Below are positions 55,901 to 62,616 of a DNA stretch of 64,000 nucleotides, in pieces. The stretch spans positions 6,262,001-6,326,000 of the forward strand of contig OZ247499.1 in NCBI GenBank assembly GCA_965233625.1. Direction: 5' to 3'. The notes below the pieces were generated by a model. That model saw only the letters and a program-made list of their open reading frames with translations, made no database searches and was not told where the DNA came from. Numbering within the stretch: position 1 is the stretch's first letter; the number at the start of each line of letters is the position of its first letter. A program made the translations under genes and the position numbers. This DNA is from G965233625 sp965233625. Lineage in GTDB: Bacteria > Planctomycetota > Planctomycetia > Pirellulales > Pirellulaceae.

Positions 55901-55933
55901 TCGACGCAAGCGAATTCCAGAGCCGTAACATGA
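46907..55933 (+). CDS. Type I reducing polyketide synthase with terminal thioester reductase
   Basis: A 3008-residue megasynthase. Domains in order: KS (22-448; Cys197 in DTACSSS, His332, His372), AT (about 570-865; Ser662 in GHSVGE, with AFHS at 763-766, as in malonyl-type AT), DH (about 930-1215; His960 in HKIQGHVLMP, Asp1126 in HPALLDACLQ), methyltransferase-like (about 1350-1605, with VDLRGGSARLA instead of GxGxG, so probably inactive), ER (about 1858-2175; INAATGGVGLAA), KR (2195-2375; TGGLGGLG, Tyr2345), ACP (about 2475-2550; Ser2509 in LGLDSL) and a reductase (2635-2985; TGATGFLG, Tyr2802/Lys2806). It should build a reduced chain iteratively and release it as an aldehyde or alcohol. 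The GTG start has AGGA 8 bases upstream. The methyltransferase gene overlaps its stop by four bases (ATGA). Confidence 0.94.
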   Translation: MNRNRADRIDASSGLNNPMDVAGEPIAITGIGCRLPGGVTNPSQYWRLLTEGVDAIEEVPPDRWDQFKFYDRQPGRQGKIITRWGGFVRGIDQFDPEFFGISPREAASMDPQQRLVLETAWEALEDAGQPAEALAGADVGVFVGVSTFDYGLMQNTFSDVSGAGPYTNTGQALSICANRLSFVMDWKGPSFIVDTACSSSLLACHMAIQSIWRGESSLAMVSGVNFICAPSTYVGFTAMGMLSPDGRCKAFDASANGFVRAEGGCSVLLKPLSAALQDKDPIYALIAGSACNQDGQTPGLTMPSQSSQEKLVRRACRHARVEPGQIRYVEAHGTGTPVGDPIEINAIGRVIGSQRDATSPCYVGSVKANIGHLEAGSGIAGLIKTALVLKHQLAPPNLHFHQPNKEINFDALRLKVPTEVTPLPKGDGPAFAGVNSFGFGGTNVHLILQQHQTTETSHAVGSPTAVQQPQSPGEPGRELPFPVSARSIKSVRATAADYLQAFQPEGMWEAASLEDIFFTVTQRRSHHKHRAVLPAASKDQLKAKLQELIDDEDDTWVYPADGQPGGAQPLAFVFSGQGPQWWAMGRELLEQEPVFRQVVERCDATIQELGSWSLMEQLLCDEEATRINDTEFAQPAIFAIQVGLFELYKSWGIHPDIVVGHSVGEIAAAYAAGALTFEDAVKTIFHRGRTMSVVDSDGAMLAVSMPADEANRFVAAWEGKICLAAVNGPTSVTLSGHTSVLDEAEKLLAAEGKFVRKLQVNYAFHSHQMEPVQAALVESLADIKPQPATLPMISTVTGQAVDGAELTGDYWWRNVRQSVQFVEAMQQLMEQDYQVLLEISPHPVLAPAIGECFVGRQKKAHVVTSLRRGEPERQQLLQSLGKLYALQCNVDWTAFVKTGAFTGVPRYAWDKQTYWSESADSKVSRLPCKGHPILGERLPGSRLVFQGFMDVRAQPFAEDHKIQGHVLMPGTGFLETANALGQEIYGEGNYVTSDVQLMKAAFLPAKETLMSQTILDKRTGQFFIETQPLGQPDRPWTVHCTGVLRERPPVEPELFPRLEEVQQRCNNRLPANVFYDFFRRCGFPFGPSFKGLTQIQLGVGEMLGRVEVPAACDDFDDYLFHPALLDACLQGNFGCFMTHSREGKHLGDMEDRIRKAEIFMPSGYDEFRMYRKPPRRMWSYVRMHERYKDQSNSDVFIFDDEGELIAEVRGFKETLVGTVEGSAETGSGMLYQYQWQRAKHPHAAENRFSVPRLSPHDCQSGNGDNLQSFEQEREYLQELRECSLGLISQAMRNLGLCELEASDLSIDDLAADLAAPSRLAHVRSMLQILLDAGRLDKSAGQWKLIAGAHIAEYDSRLQQLFWDYPLWFARTALVDRCGRQFDTALTTDGDAAAVADSSSNMALLDQIQSVSPSRQKIEEVVARFIQRMLKPVQAGQSVQLVDLRGGSARLASTVLAKLPRRQIDYLFTDRDDAAFQFAREVLAAYPEVEYQEWNPQQGAEEPSPPLPACEIILADNASCEFEDWPATLKHLRSRLAPGGILVLIEQKKLDPIEALTADLTRPGASPHLPLNPAQQTAQLEAAGFHVTPCYESDENLEYILIAQRPVDESSPVAQVANEDDTVAALAVETTEDETASPENWLIFADQGSVARSIETAKAGSGVSTYTVLAGTQFGVSDGRHFTINPRGSDDWEQLLRSLDGEQPQKVLYLWNLDVPPGGSDPSFLSACQQQGIAAPVQFCQAWTKVHGPAPVQLWLVSRGAHAIDAASIARPEQHPLWGAGRVVMNEFPHFHCRLLDLGDDLQAELPGLLLEVDQPAADDEIALRGQARYVHRFVGSSLSQYADQGEEPGGAYRLHLSEYGTLDGMRLRPAELREPLDLPTLVEVEVHASALNFSDVMKALALYPGLPEGFVPVGIECAGVITRVGDEVADFKPGDEVVCITPMSISSHTYTDQRFVAHKPKHMTMAEAATLPIAFLTAHYALNYMGRLEKDETVLINAATGGVGLAALQLARQAGAEVFATAGSDIKRSLLKFLGVSHVMNSRTLAFADEVMEITGRRGVDVILNSLPGEAIGKGMSILADYGRFLEIGKRDIYANSPLGMRAFRKNVSFAAIDLDRGLREKPDLCAAMFRQIIADADEGKIKPLPHQVFSINKLVDAFRCMANARHIGKVIIEMKDKPVRPARDPAETDIQFHAGASYLITGGLGGLGVHLARWMAGHGAKCLVLASRRGVTCPEGEQLVRQLEESGVRVCVEQVDISDPQQVQQLVQRIKTSLPPLRGVMHAAAVLDDGLIMKLDEAAIKTVCAPKLQGAWHLHEATLDADLDFFVSHSSTSSIFGNAGQANYAAANAFLDGLAEHRRSIGLPALTVNWGYLGDIGLAAGDQKLAKKFEQQGIKAVPPADGLPVLSKLMSFDVESMSVMRVDWTRLKQLARTLAQSPRFEQMMQSSRGEDATGKSGSDIRNLILATDPEQREEVMLGVVRDKVARVMGTTASKVEIDRSLMDLGLDSLMGFELRNWIEGELRINIPVVELMQGPTVQKLTLLILTQLEKGDANDSQESSGPAAALLSAHMSRLDADPQQAAALAALIATAEDMKAELQGMDDPVELPGEVVLPADLASAIAQHQGQPVEVRPVSKVLLTGATGFLGAYILHHLLDTQADLEVTCLVRAASAEDGFERIRSNLQAYQLWRAELAGRIHIVPGDVSRDEFGMEHQVYLDLAASIDLVLHNAAGVNFLQSYEQLKQVNVTGTLNAMRFATQQRMKAYHHVSTLFVFSVLDHLELSTVRETDTPSRHEFIFGGYLQSKWVADQIVQSAREAGLPVAIYRPGIVTGDSQTGICSDDVISRSLASAIQLGCCPGDAMRFTFTPVDYAGKAIARLALRRDTPGGNYHLVNQDFIGWPEVTRWLAGLGHNVEALPYADWLERLRQRSRESADIMLSGLLPVIPEVRLSGQSIELPPPQFDCSLTLQRMEQENVSCPAVDQQLVRAYVEYLTGPASTQANSRAVT

Positions 55934-56664
55934 GTAAACTCAAGGTTGCCTGGAAGCTGTTATTCGGCGGCGCCAAAGGCGATACCGCCGCAGAGCGATT
56001 AGAGGATTTTTACCGTCCCCAGGCTCAGGAATACGACCAGACCCGGAGTCGCATGCTGAAAGGAAGGGCGGAACTAATCCAGGAGATTCCGGCGCCGGAG
56101 CAGGGTGTCTGGGTCGAACTAGGATCGGGCACCGGCTCTAATCTTGAACATCTCGGCGAACGTATCGGGCAACTGGCGGAAGTTCATTTGGTTGACCTGA
56201 CACCTTCGCTGATGGAGGTTGCCAGAGCCCGCATCGAAGACCAGAAATGGGATAACGTACAGACTCATCTGGCCGATGTGACGGAGTTTCAACCGGCACG
56301 GGCGGCGGACGTGGTCATATTTTCGTATTCACTGACCATGATCCCGGACTGGTTCGCCGCCATCGACAATGCTTGGGCGATGCTCAAGCCGGGAGGCCTG
56401 ATTGGCGTGGTGGACTACTATGTTTCGCGTGCGCAACCACCTGCCAGTCTGACCCGGCACAGCTGGCTTTGCCGGACATTCGTGCCGAATATGTTCGCCA
56501 GAAACGGCGTTTGGCCCAACGCCGACCACTTACCGTATCTGCGTTATAAGTTTGATACCGTGACCTGTCACGAGCGTCTTGTGCCCCTTGTTACAAAGTC
56601 AATCGGCATGCCGTATTACCAGTACATCGGCCGCAAACCTGCCCAGGATACAGGGCGTGCTTGA
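55930..56664 (+). CDS. SAM-dependent methyltransferase, BtaB-like
   Basis: A 244-residue class I methyltransferase: motif I WVELGSGTGSNLEHL (about 58-72), motif II VHLVDLTPSLMEVARARI, and the post-motif segment DVVIFSYSLTMIPDWFAAIDNAWAMLKPGGLIGVVDYYV. The SYSLTMIPDW and HSWLCRTF stretches resemble the BtaB N-methyltransferase that makes betaine lipids (DGTS) more than generic methyltransferases. No BtaA homologue is in the window. The ATG at 55930 overlaps the PKS stop (ATGA), so the two are translationally coupled and it probably methylates the polyketide product or an amine-bearing derivative. A longer start at 55798 would overlap the PKS and is rejected. Confidence 0.85.
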   Translation: MSKLKVAWKLLFGGAKGDTAAERLEDFYRPQAQEYDQTRSRMLKGRAELIQEIPAPEQGVWVELGSGTGSNLEHLGERIGQLAEVHLVDLTPSLMEVARARIEDQKWDNVQTHLADVTEFQPARAADVVIFSYSLTMIPDWFAAIDNAWAMLKPGGLIGVVDYYVSRAQPPASLTRHSWLCRTFVPNMFARNGVWPNADHLPYLRYKFDTVTCHERLVPLVTKSIGMPYYQYIGRKPAQDTGRA

Positions 56665-56690
56665 GCCTGCAATGTTCGATCACGGCGCTA

Positions 56691-59600
56691 CTACTGCTGC
56701 GCGTCTCCGCCTGGCGGCTTGTCTTTGGCGGCCGGCTGCTGCTTGCGGAATTCCTGGATGACCGGCTCGATGTTCCAGACGCGCAGCCTGGTTGCAAGCG
56801 CGCCGAGCTGTTTGCCCGAAGGTGTGAAGTCGAGCGAGCGCGGCGCGCTGCCGAAGCCCAGGAACTCGCCTACCTGCTCCGCTGAACGGGTGTCCCACAA
56901 TCGCACGCTGTAGTCGGCTGAGGCTGTCGCCAGCAGAGGTAGTTTTGGGTGAAAGCAGAGAGCCGTGATCTGTTGATCGTGGACGCGGAACGGCGGGCGC
57001 CGCAGTTCTAGCGTTTTGCTGTCGTAGATTCTTATGCTGCGATCACCGCATGCAAGTGCGAAGCTTGCACCGTCGGCCGCGACCGCCACGCCGTGAACCA
57101 TAAATTCAAGCCTCTTCTTCTGCAATAGCTTCCCATCCGTAGAACCGACAGCCAACTCGTGGACAGACAGCAGCGCAAGGGGCCGCAGACCTATGAAACG
57201 GGAATCGCTGAGAAACGCAACGTGGTTGCCAGAGTTCTGCTTTCCACCCGTCCCGATATGCCTTTCCATTAAGCCCCTTACCCTTTGGGTGTCATAGACG
57301 GAAATCCGGCCTTTGTATTCCATCGCGGCGGCGCGCGTTCCTGCGGGCGAAACCGCAACGCTGCGCGTCACGCGGTGGTAGCCGATAGGTTTTTCTTCGG
57401 GCTTCTCAACGATGTTCCGCAGCAACAGTAAGCCCGAGCCAGCTTTGTCCAGCAACGCCGTCTTGCGATCTTGCGAAACCGCAATGTCCAGGCACCGCGT
57501 TGAAGGCTTGAAGAGCATCTGCTGATCGCCTTGCAGCGAATACCGCGCGATTCCCTGTTCAACCGACGGGGCTCGCCAGATCTGCGTGTCACTGGCGAAG
57601 GCGAAATTTTTGCCCGCAGCGGGAAAGATCGCCGCCTCCGCGTCAATATTCAGGCGCCAGGTTTTGACACCTCTGCCGTAAGGGATGACCAGGAGGCCGC
57701 TTTGCGGTTCGTAAGCGGGCTCCTGCGCCGAACGCGGCAAACCGAGCAGCGAATGCGTCATCAGTCCGGAATCGCGATCCCAGATGCGGATCGTGGCGGA
57801 CACGGTCTCGCGGCCCACCGTGATGAACGAGTGGCCATGCCGGCTGTAGATCACCCGCGAGAATTGCCCAGCCGGCGCCGCCACGCTGTAAAGCGGCAGG
57901 CGTACTTCCGGCCCATTCACGCCTGCGCGGTACGTGCGGATGCGGTTTCCTTCATGTAAGACCGTGACGAATTCGCCATCGGGCGAGCAACTAGCATGCA
58001 CCGTGTGACTACTAAGTACATCGTCCGCCTTCCACACAACGGGTCCGTTGAGAGATTTCAGCGCCAGCAACTGATTCTTTTCAGATCCAATAAGCAGCCC
58101 CGTCTTTGGTGCGATGGCGAACAGGACAAAACCCGCCCGCTTCGCGAGCACCTTGCCGGTCATAAAGTCCCGTTGCTCGGCGCCGGAGCCATTTGCCGCG
58201 TAGAATTTCCCGCTGGGGTCGAACATCACCGGGGGCCGTTCGGGTAACGCCCATCTGGCAACGCGTTTACGTGTCGCCAGATCAAACACCTCGAGCGAGA
58301 AAGCAAGGATGTTCACGCCGAGATAGTATTTGCCATCTGGACTGAAGGTGCTGGGATAGAGACTTCTAGGCTCTTTTTTTCCATCCTCATTGACGAGCTG
58401 CCCTTCGTACTTGCAAGTCCAGCCATTCATGATGAAAGCGCCGCTGGTGCCGCTGACAACAAACCGCCCATCCGACTCAGGGATAGCACACGCGAAACGC
58501 AGGGCGCCGGATTCTGGCAGATCGAGACTCGCGATGGTTGGATCTGAACGGCGTTCTAAATAACGCCAGAGTTCGTTGCGCAGAAGTTTAGGAACGCGGT
58601 TCATCTCGCGGATCATGTCGACGGTGTTTTCGTCCTGATAATACGCTTCGCTCAAGGCGATTCTTGCCTGCCCGAGGGCGCGCCAGTGCCCGGTTGCTTC
58701 ACGTTTTGCACGTTGCTCTGCAGCTTCAGCGCGTTTCCGTGCCGCTTCAGCTGCCGCCTTTGCCTGTTCGGCGGCTTTCTGCGCTGCCTCTGCCTTCTCA
58801 CGATCTGAAACCGCTTGACGTTTGGCGTTCTCGGCCCGCCCCTGGGCGGCGACGGCGTTTCGTTTGGCTTCTTCAGCTGCGGTCTTCTGCTGCACTGCAA
58901 CTTCGGAGCTCTTCCTGGCTTCTCCAGCTTCGTGCTGGGCCTGCAACGCGAACAGGCTGGAAACGCAGATGCCAACCAGCAGCGTTAATGCGACCAGGGA
59001 CAGCAGGCCCGCGACAACCGGATTGCGGCGGCTCCAGCGGATCAGCTTGCCGGTGTTTCCGATGGGTCGCGCGCTGACCGGGCGGTCATTTAAGAAGCAG
59101 TCGAGATCCGACACCAGTTCCTGCGCCGAGGTGTAACGGCGGGCCGGATCTTTTTCCAGGCACTTCAGGCAAATGGTTTCTAAATCGATTGGGATCGTGC
59201 GGTCGATACGCCGGGGCGGTACGGGCTCCTGATCGATGACCTGCCGGATGATGTCGAGGGGAGCAGCCGCCTGGAATGGAGGTCGACCAATCAGCGTGCA
59301 GTACAGGATGGCGCCCAGCGAATAAACATCGGCGGTTTCTCCAATCTCCGCTACGCGGCCCTGCGCCTGCTCCGGCGGCATGTACGCCGGCGTGCCCATA
59401 ATCTGGCCGGTGGCCGTCATGCCATCGTCCTGATCCATCCGCTTGGCAAGACCAAAGTCTGTCACCTTAGGCGTGTAAGCGGGCGAGGAATCTGGCTTCC
59501 AGCTGTTGTTCTTTCTGGAAGATTCCTGCCGGGTGACCGGCGTGTCGCCGGACGTTGCCAGCAGAACATTGGCCGGCTTCAGATCACGGTGAATAATCCC

Positions 59601-60362
59601 CATGCTGTGGGCGAAGGCAATCGCTTCGGTGATCTGCTTGACCAGGGCTGCCGCTTCTTTGGGTTGCAGAACGCCGTCGGCGATGCGGTCCGCCAGACTT
59701 GGCCCTTCGACAAAAGCCATGGCGAAATAATGTTGCCCATCGTGCTGGCCAACTTCGTGCACCGGCACAATGTGCGGGTGATCCAGGTTGGCTGCCGCCT
59801 GCGCCTCAGCATAAAAGCGCTGCACATCCTGCTTGTCGGCCAGTGCTCCGGACTTGATCATTTTCAAGGCGACCAGCCTGCCCAGACTCCGCTGACGGGC
59901 CTTAAAGACCACGCCCATGCCGCCGCGAGCAATCTCTTCGATAATTTCAAAGTCACCAAAACCTGCTGGTTTAACCGGCGCAGCGGACGGTTTGCGGTCC
60001 TGCCAGGTTGATGGCAACTTCCCGGCCTCTGTTTCACCTTGCGCGCGTGTGGGCGATGCGGCGTTCGGATCAAACTCCAGCGTCTGGTCATTCAGCGTGT
60101 TTTCATTGCTGGTCGTTACCGCATCGCCGGCCTGCTTTGCATTTGCAAGGGCCTGGGCCAGCGCTGCCTCAGCTACGAACGGGGCTTCTCCGGCGTCTGT
60201 TTGAAAGGGCGTTGCAATTTCGCACTGTTGCGATTCAAGTTGCTCGGTAACCTGCTCGCACGCGGTGCAGGTTTCCAGGTGAGCTAGGATCCGGCTTGCA
60301 ACCTGCTGGTCTACTTCGCCAGTTAGAAACGCTTGCAATTCTGCGGTGCTTGGATGTTGCAT
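56691..60362 (-). CDS. Membrane Ser/Thr protein kinase with zinc-finger-like N terminus and WD40-like repeats
   Basis: The 1223-residue protein starts with a zinc-finger-like segment HxxxCxxC (His28, Cys32, Cys35) as in anti-sigma factors. A Hanks-type kinase domain covers about 137-425: glycine loop IARGGMGVVF, Lys167, HRDLKPANVLLA (Asp260) and DFGLAK (Asp302). A membrane helix at about 448-471 is followed by a long Ala/Glu/Lys coiled coil (about 475-560) and a beta-propeller with WD40-like repeats to the end (ITALCFHPKLPLLATASADYSVRLWDTRS). All catalytic residues are present. It lies 79 bases after the sigma-factor stop on the same strand. The combination of ECF sigma factor and propeller kinase is common in planctomycetes. 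Confidence 0.92.
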   Translation of the reverse strand: MQHPSTAELQAFLTGEVDQQVASRILAHLETCTACEQVTEQLESQQCEIATPFQTDAGEAPFVAEAALAQALANAKQAGDAVTTSNENTLNDQTLEFDPNAASPTRAQGETEAGKLPSTWQDRKPSAAPVKPAGFGDFEIIEEIARGGMGVVFKARQRSLGRLVALKMIKSGALADKQDVQRFYAEAQAAANLDHPHIVPVHEVGQHDGQHYFAMAFVEGPSLADRIADGVLQPKEAAALVKQITEAIAFAHSMGIIHRDLKPANVLLATSGDTPVTRQESSRKNNSWKPDSSPAYTPKVTDFGLAKRMDQDDGMTATGQIMGTPAYMPPEQAQGRVAEIGETADVYSLGAILYCTLIGRPPFQAAAPLDIIRQVIDQEPVPPRRIDRTIPIDLETICLKCLEKDPARRYTSAQELVSDLDCFLNDRPVSARPIGNTGKLIRWSRRNPVVAGLLSLVALTLLVGICVSSLFALQAQHEAGEARKSSEVAVQQKTAAEEAKRNAVAAQGRAENAKRQAVSDREKAEAAQKAAEQAKAAAEAARKRAEAAEQRAKREATGHWRALGQARIALSEAYYQDENTVDMIREMNRVPKLLRNELWRYLERRSDPTIASLDLPESGALRFACAIPESDGRFVVSGTSGAFIMNGWTCKYEGQLVNEDGKKEPRSLYPSTFSPDGKYYLGVNILAFSLEVFDLATRKRVARWALPERPPVMFDPSGKFYAANGSGAEQRDFMTGKVLAKRAGFVLFAIAPKTGLLIGSEKNQLLALKSLNGPVVWKADDVLSSHTVHASCSPDGEFVTVLHEGNRIRTYRAGVNGPEVRLPLYSVAAPAGQFSRVIYSRHGHSFITVGRETVSATIRIWDRDSGLMTHSLLGLPRSAQEPAYEPQSGLLVIPYGRGVKTWRLNIDAEAAIFPAAGKNFAFASDTQIWRAPSVEQGIARYSLQGDQQMLFKPSTRCLDIAVSQDRKTALLDKAGSGLLLLRNIVEKPEEKPIGYHRVTRSVAVSPAGTRAAAMEYKGRISVYDTQRVRGLMERHIGTGGKQNSGNHVAFLSDSRFIGLRPLALLSVHELAVGSTDGKLLQKKRLEFMVHGVAVAADGASFALACGDRSIRIYDSKTLELRRPPFRVHDQQITALCFHPKLPLLATASADYSVRLWDTRSAEQVGEFLGFGSAPRSLDFTPSGKQLGALATRLRVWNIEPVIQEFRKQQPAAKDKPPGGDAQQ

Positions 60363-60441
60363 TTCCTGAGTCGCTGGCGGTTCGTGATGTTGGTCGCGAA
60401 GTATCTATTATCAAGATGTGCACCGCGTTACGCGAAAATTC

Positions 60442-61038
60442 TTAGTCCAGCACTTCCCGCAGACGGGCAAGCACCCGGAACCTGGCCTGCCGGACCGCGC
60501 CGGCGGACATCTTCAGTTCCTTAGCGACTTCCGTGGCGGGTCGCCCGTCCACCACGGTGTGCCAGAATGCCTGCCAGGTGTGAGGGCTGAAATCCTGCTT
60601 AACGAGGTCCGCCGCCCGCCGCACCAGTTCGTTCTGTGTGGAAACATCGTCTTCCAGATCTTCGTCGCTATCGACCCAATCGGGAACCTGAGCAAGCTGA
60701 AGATTCGCCGCTGTTCCGCCCGCTCCGGAAGAAACCACTTTATTCTGCTGCCTGAACCAGCCGCGGATTTCGTTGCGAGTAATCGTCAGCAGCCAGCCGC
60801 GGAATGTGTCATCAGCCTTTTCGTGCCGGAAGCGGGCAATGCCGCGGTTAACCGCCCGGAAGACTTCCTGAACCACATCGGCCGCGTCTTCTGGCGGCAG
60901 GCCTGCCCGTCGCACCCAACTGTAAACCAGCGGCGTGTAGATATGGCAGAGCCGTTCCCAGGCGTCTGACGAATTGGCCTTTATCTGCTGAATCAGGCTC
61001 TTCGATGTTTGCAGTTCGTCGCCGTCTTTTCCACTCAT
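60442..61038 (-). CDS. ECF-type sigma factor upstream of the kinase gene
   Basis: The 198-residue product has sigma region 2 (about 13-85, AWERLCHIYTPLVYSWVRRAGLPPEDAADVVQEVF, FRGWLLTITRNEIRGWFR) and region 4 (about 140-195, PATEVAKELKMSAGAVRQARFRVLARLREV). It is the group-specific type associated with Ser/Thr kinases in planctomycetes. Region 2 contains the -10-binding helix. The first possible start (61068) would add ten residues that do not align; the ATG at 61038 (MSGKDGDEL) is used. It is followed by the kinase gene, whose N-terminal zinc-finger-like segment could act as its anti-sigma partner. Confidence 0.9.
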   Translation of the reverse strand: MSGKDGDELQTSKSLIQQIKANSSDAWERLCHIYTPLVYSWVRRAGLPPEDAADVVQEVFRAVNRGIARFRHEKADDTFRGWLLTITRNEIRGWFRQQNKVVSSGAGGTAANLQLAQVPDWVDSDEDLEDDVSTQNELVRRAADLVKQDFSPHTWQAFWHTVVDGRPATEVAKELKMSAGAVRQARFRVLARLREVLD

Positions 61039-61161
61039 GAGAACTATAAGACTGCTGAAAAAAGACATACGCTAAGGCGGAAGATACACCCGACCGCCTG
61101 ACCCGATGTTACCATACTCCCGCCCTGGCCGTGTGCTGTCTTCTTGCTTAGAAAACCTTGT

Positions 61162-62616
61162 TCAACCGCCCCGCGACGGGCGATATTGCGGATTCGGGCG
61201 CATCATGTCGGCGCCGGTTTTGCGGCGCCATTGCTTCAGGGCGGTGTGCAGTTGCTGGACCTTGCCGGGGTTGCTGGAAGCCTGATTTTTCGACTCGCCC
61301 GGATCATTCGCCAGGTTGTAAAGCGAGAGTTCATTGGTTTCGTAAGCTTCGATCAGCTTCCAGTCACCCTGACGGATCACGCCGGAAGGAAAGCTGTGGG
61401 GATGCCGGTTGTAGTGCGGGTAGTGCCAATAGATCGCGTCGCGGCCCAGGCGGCCCGTTTGCGTTAGCACCGGCGTGAGATCGACACCGTCAACATGTTG
61501 ATGCGGGCGGAGGGGTAAACCGGTGGCTGAAAGAATCGTCGGATAGAAGTCCGTGCTGATGACAGGTTCGTCTGAAACGGAGCCGGGTTTGATCTTACCG
61601 GGCCAGCGGACGATGAGAGGCACGCGGATGCCGCCTTCGTAGTTCGAGCCCTTATTCGCCCGCAGCGGTGTATTGTCCGTCGCCCGCGCATACCCGCCGT
61701 TGTCGCTGGTGAAGATGACCAGGGTGCGTTCGTCAAGCTTCAACTCACGCAGTGTCGCCATGATGCGGCCCACACTTTCGTCAACGCTTTCGATCATGGC
61801 TGCATAACGCGGATCACCTTGCCGGTCTGCCTTTTCGACCTGCTGGTATCTGGCCACCTTACCGGGTTTACCTTGCAGCGGTGCATGCACGGCATAGTGC
61901 GAAATGAAGACAAAGAATGGCTCATCCGCGTGGCGGCGGATAAAACGGTCTGCCTCTTCCGCAAGCCGGTCGACCAGGTAATCTCCTTCTTTGCCCGGCA
62001 GCGGGGGCTCTTTCTTGAGCGACTGACCGGTCGTGGGAATTTTCCACGACCCTGTAAAGGGATAGAAATAGCTGCCCGGTGCGCCGTAGTCACGCCCGGC
62101 GACGTTGACGTCAAACCCCTGATGCTGCGGATAGTAATACGGCAGCGGTCCCAGATGCCATTTGCCGAAAAATCCTGTGCGGTAACCGCCTTCGCGCAGT
62201 GCTTCGGCAACGGTGATCTCTTCCAGGGGCAGGTTCGAGACATAGCGCCCTTCTTTCATCCTGTGTTTGAAGCGGTCCCACCTGCCCGACGGCAGCCACT
62301 GCGTGAGCAACAGCCGCGCCGGGTACTTGCCGGTCATGATCGCCGCCCGCGTGGGCGAGCAGACATTGCAGGCGGCGTAACCATCCGTAAACCGCATGCC
62401 ACCGGCAGCCAGCCGGTCAATCGCCGGCGTCTGATAATAGTGGCTGCCGTAACAACCAACATCACGCCAGCCCAGATCATCGATCAGAAAGAAGACAATG
62501 TTCAGCTTCGCCGGCTGGTCCTGTTCTTCAGCGTTCAGCTTTGCCGTGAACCCGCACAACGCGGCGAATACAACAACGCTTATCGTGGCAACTTGTAGAG
62601 AACGCAAGGGAATCAC
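61162..62616 (-). CDS. Secreted type I sulfatase
   Basis: The 484-residue arylsulfatase-type enzyme starts at GTG 62616, whose GTGA overlaps the stop of the upstream sulfatase gene. It has a signal peptide (1-27, ending LNAEEQ) and the metal-binding start NIVFFLIDDLGWRDVGCYG. The active-site signature is CSPTRAAIMTGKYPARL, with the Cys to be converted to formylglycine. A second metal region is DNGGYAR. It hydrolyses sulfate esters of a glycan or other molecule outside the membrane; substrate unknown. A longer start at 62787 overlaps the upstream gene out of frame and is rejected. No true formylglycine-generating enzyme is visible in the window. Confidence 0.92.
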   Translation of the reverse strand: MIPLRSLQVATISVVVFAALCGFTAKLNAEEQDQPAKLNIVFFLIDDLGWRDVGCYGSHYYQTPAIDRLAAGGMRFTDGYAACNVCSPTRAAIMTGKYPARLLLTQWLPSGRWDRFKHRMKEGRYVSNLPLEEITVAEALREGGYRTGFFGKWHLGPLPYYYPQHQGFDVNVAGRDYGAPGSYFYPFTGSWKIPTTGQSLKKEPPLPGKEGDYLVDRLAEEADRFIRRHADEPFFVFISHYAVHAPLQGKPGKVARYQQVEKADRQGDPRYAAMIESVDESVGRIMATLRELKLDERTLVIFTSDNGGYARATDNTPLRANKGSNYEGGIRVPLIVRWPGKIKPGSVSDEPVISTDFYPTILSATGLPLRPHQHVDGVDLTPVLTQTGRLGRDAIYWHYPHYNRHPHSFPSGVIRQGDWKLIEAYETNELSLYNLANDPGESKNQASSNPGKVQQLHTALKQWRRKTGADMMRPNPQYRPSRGG

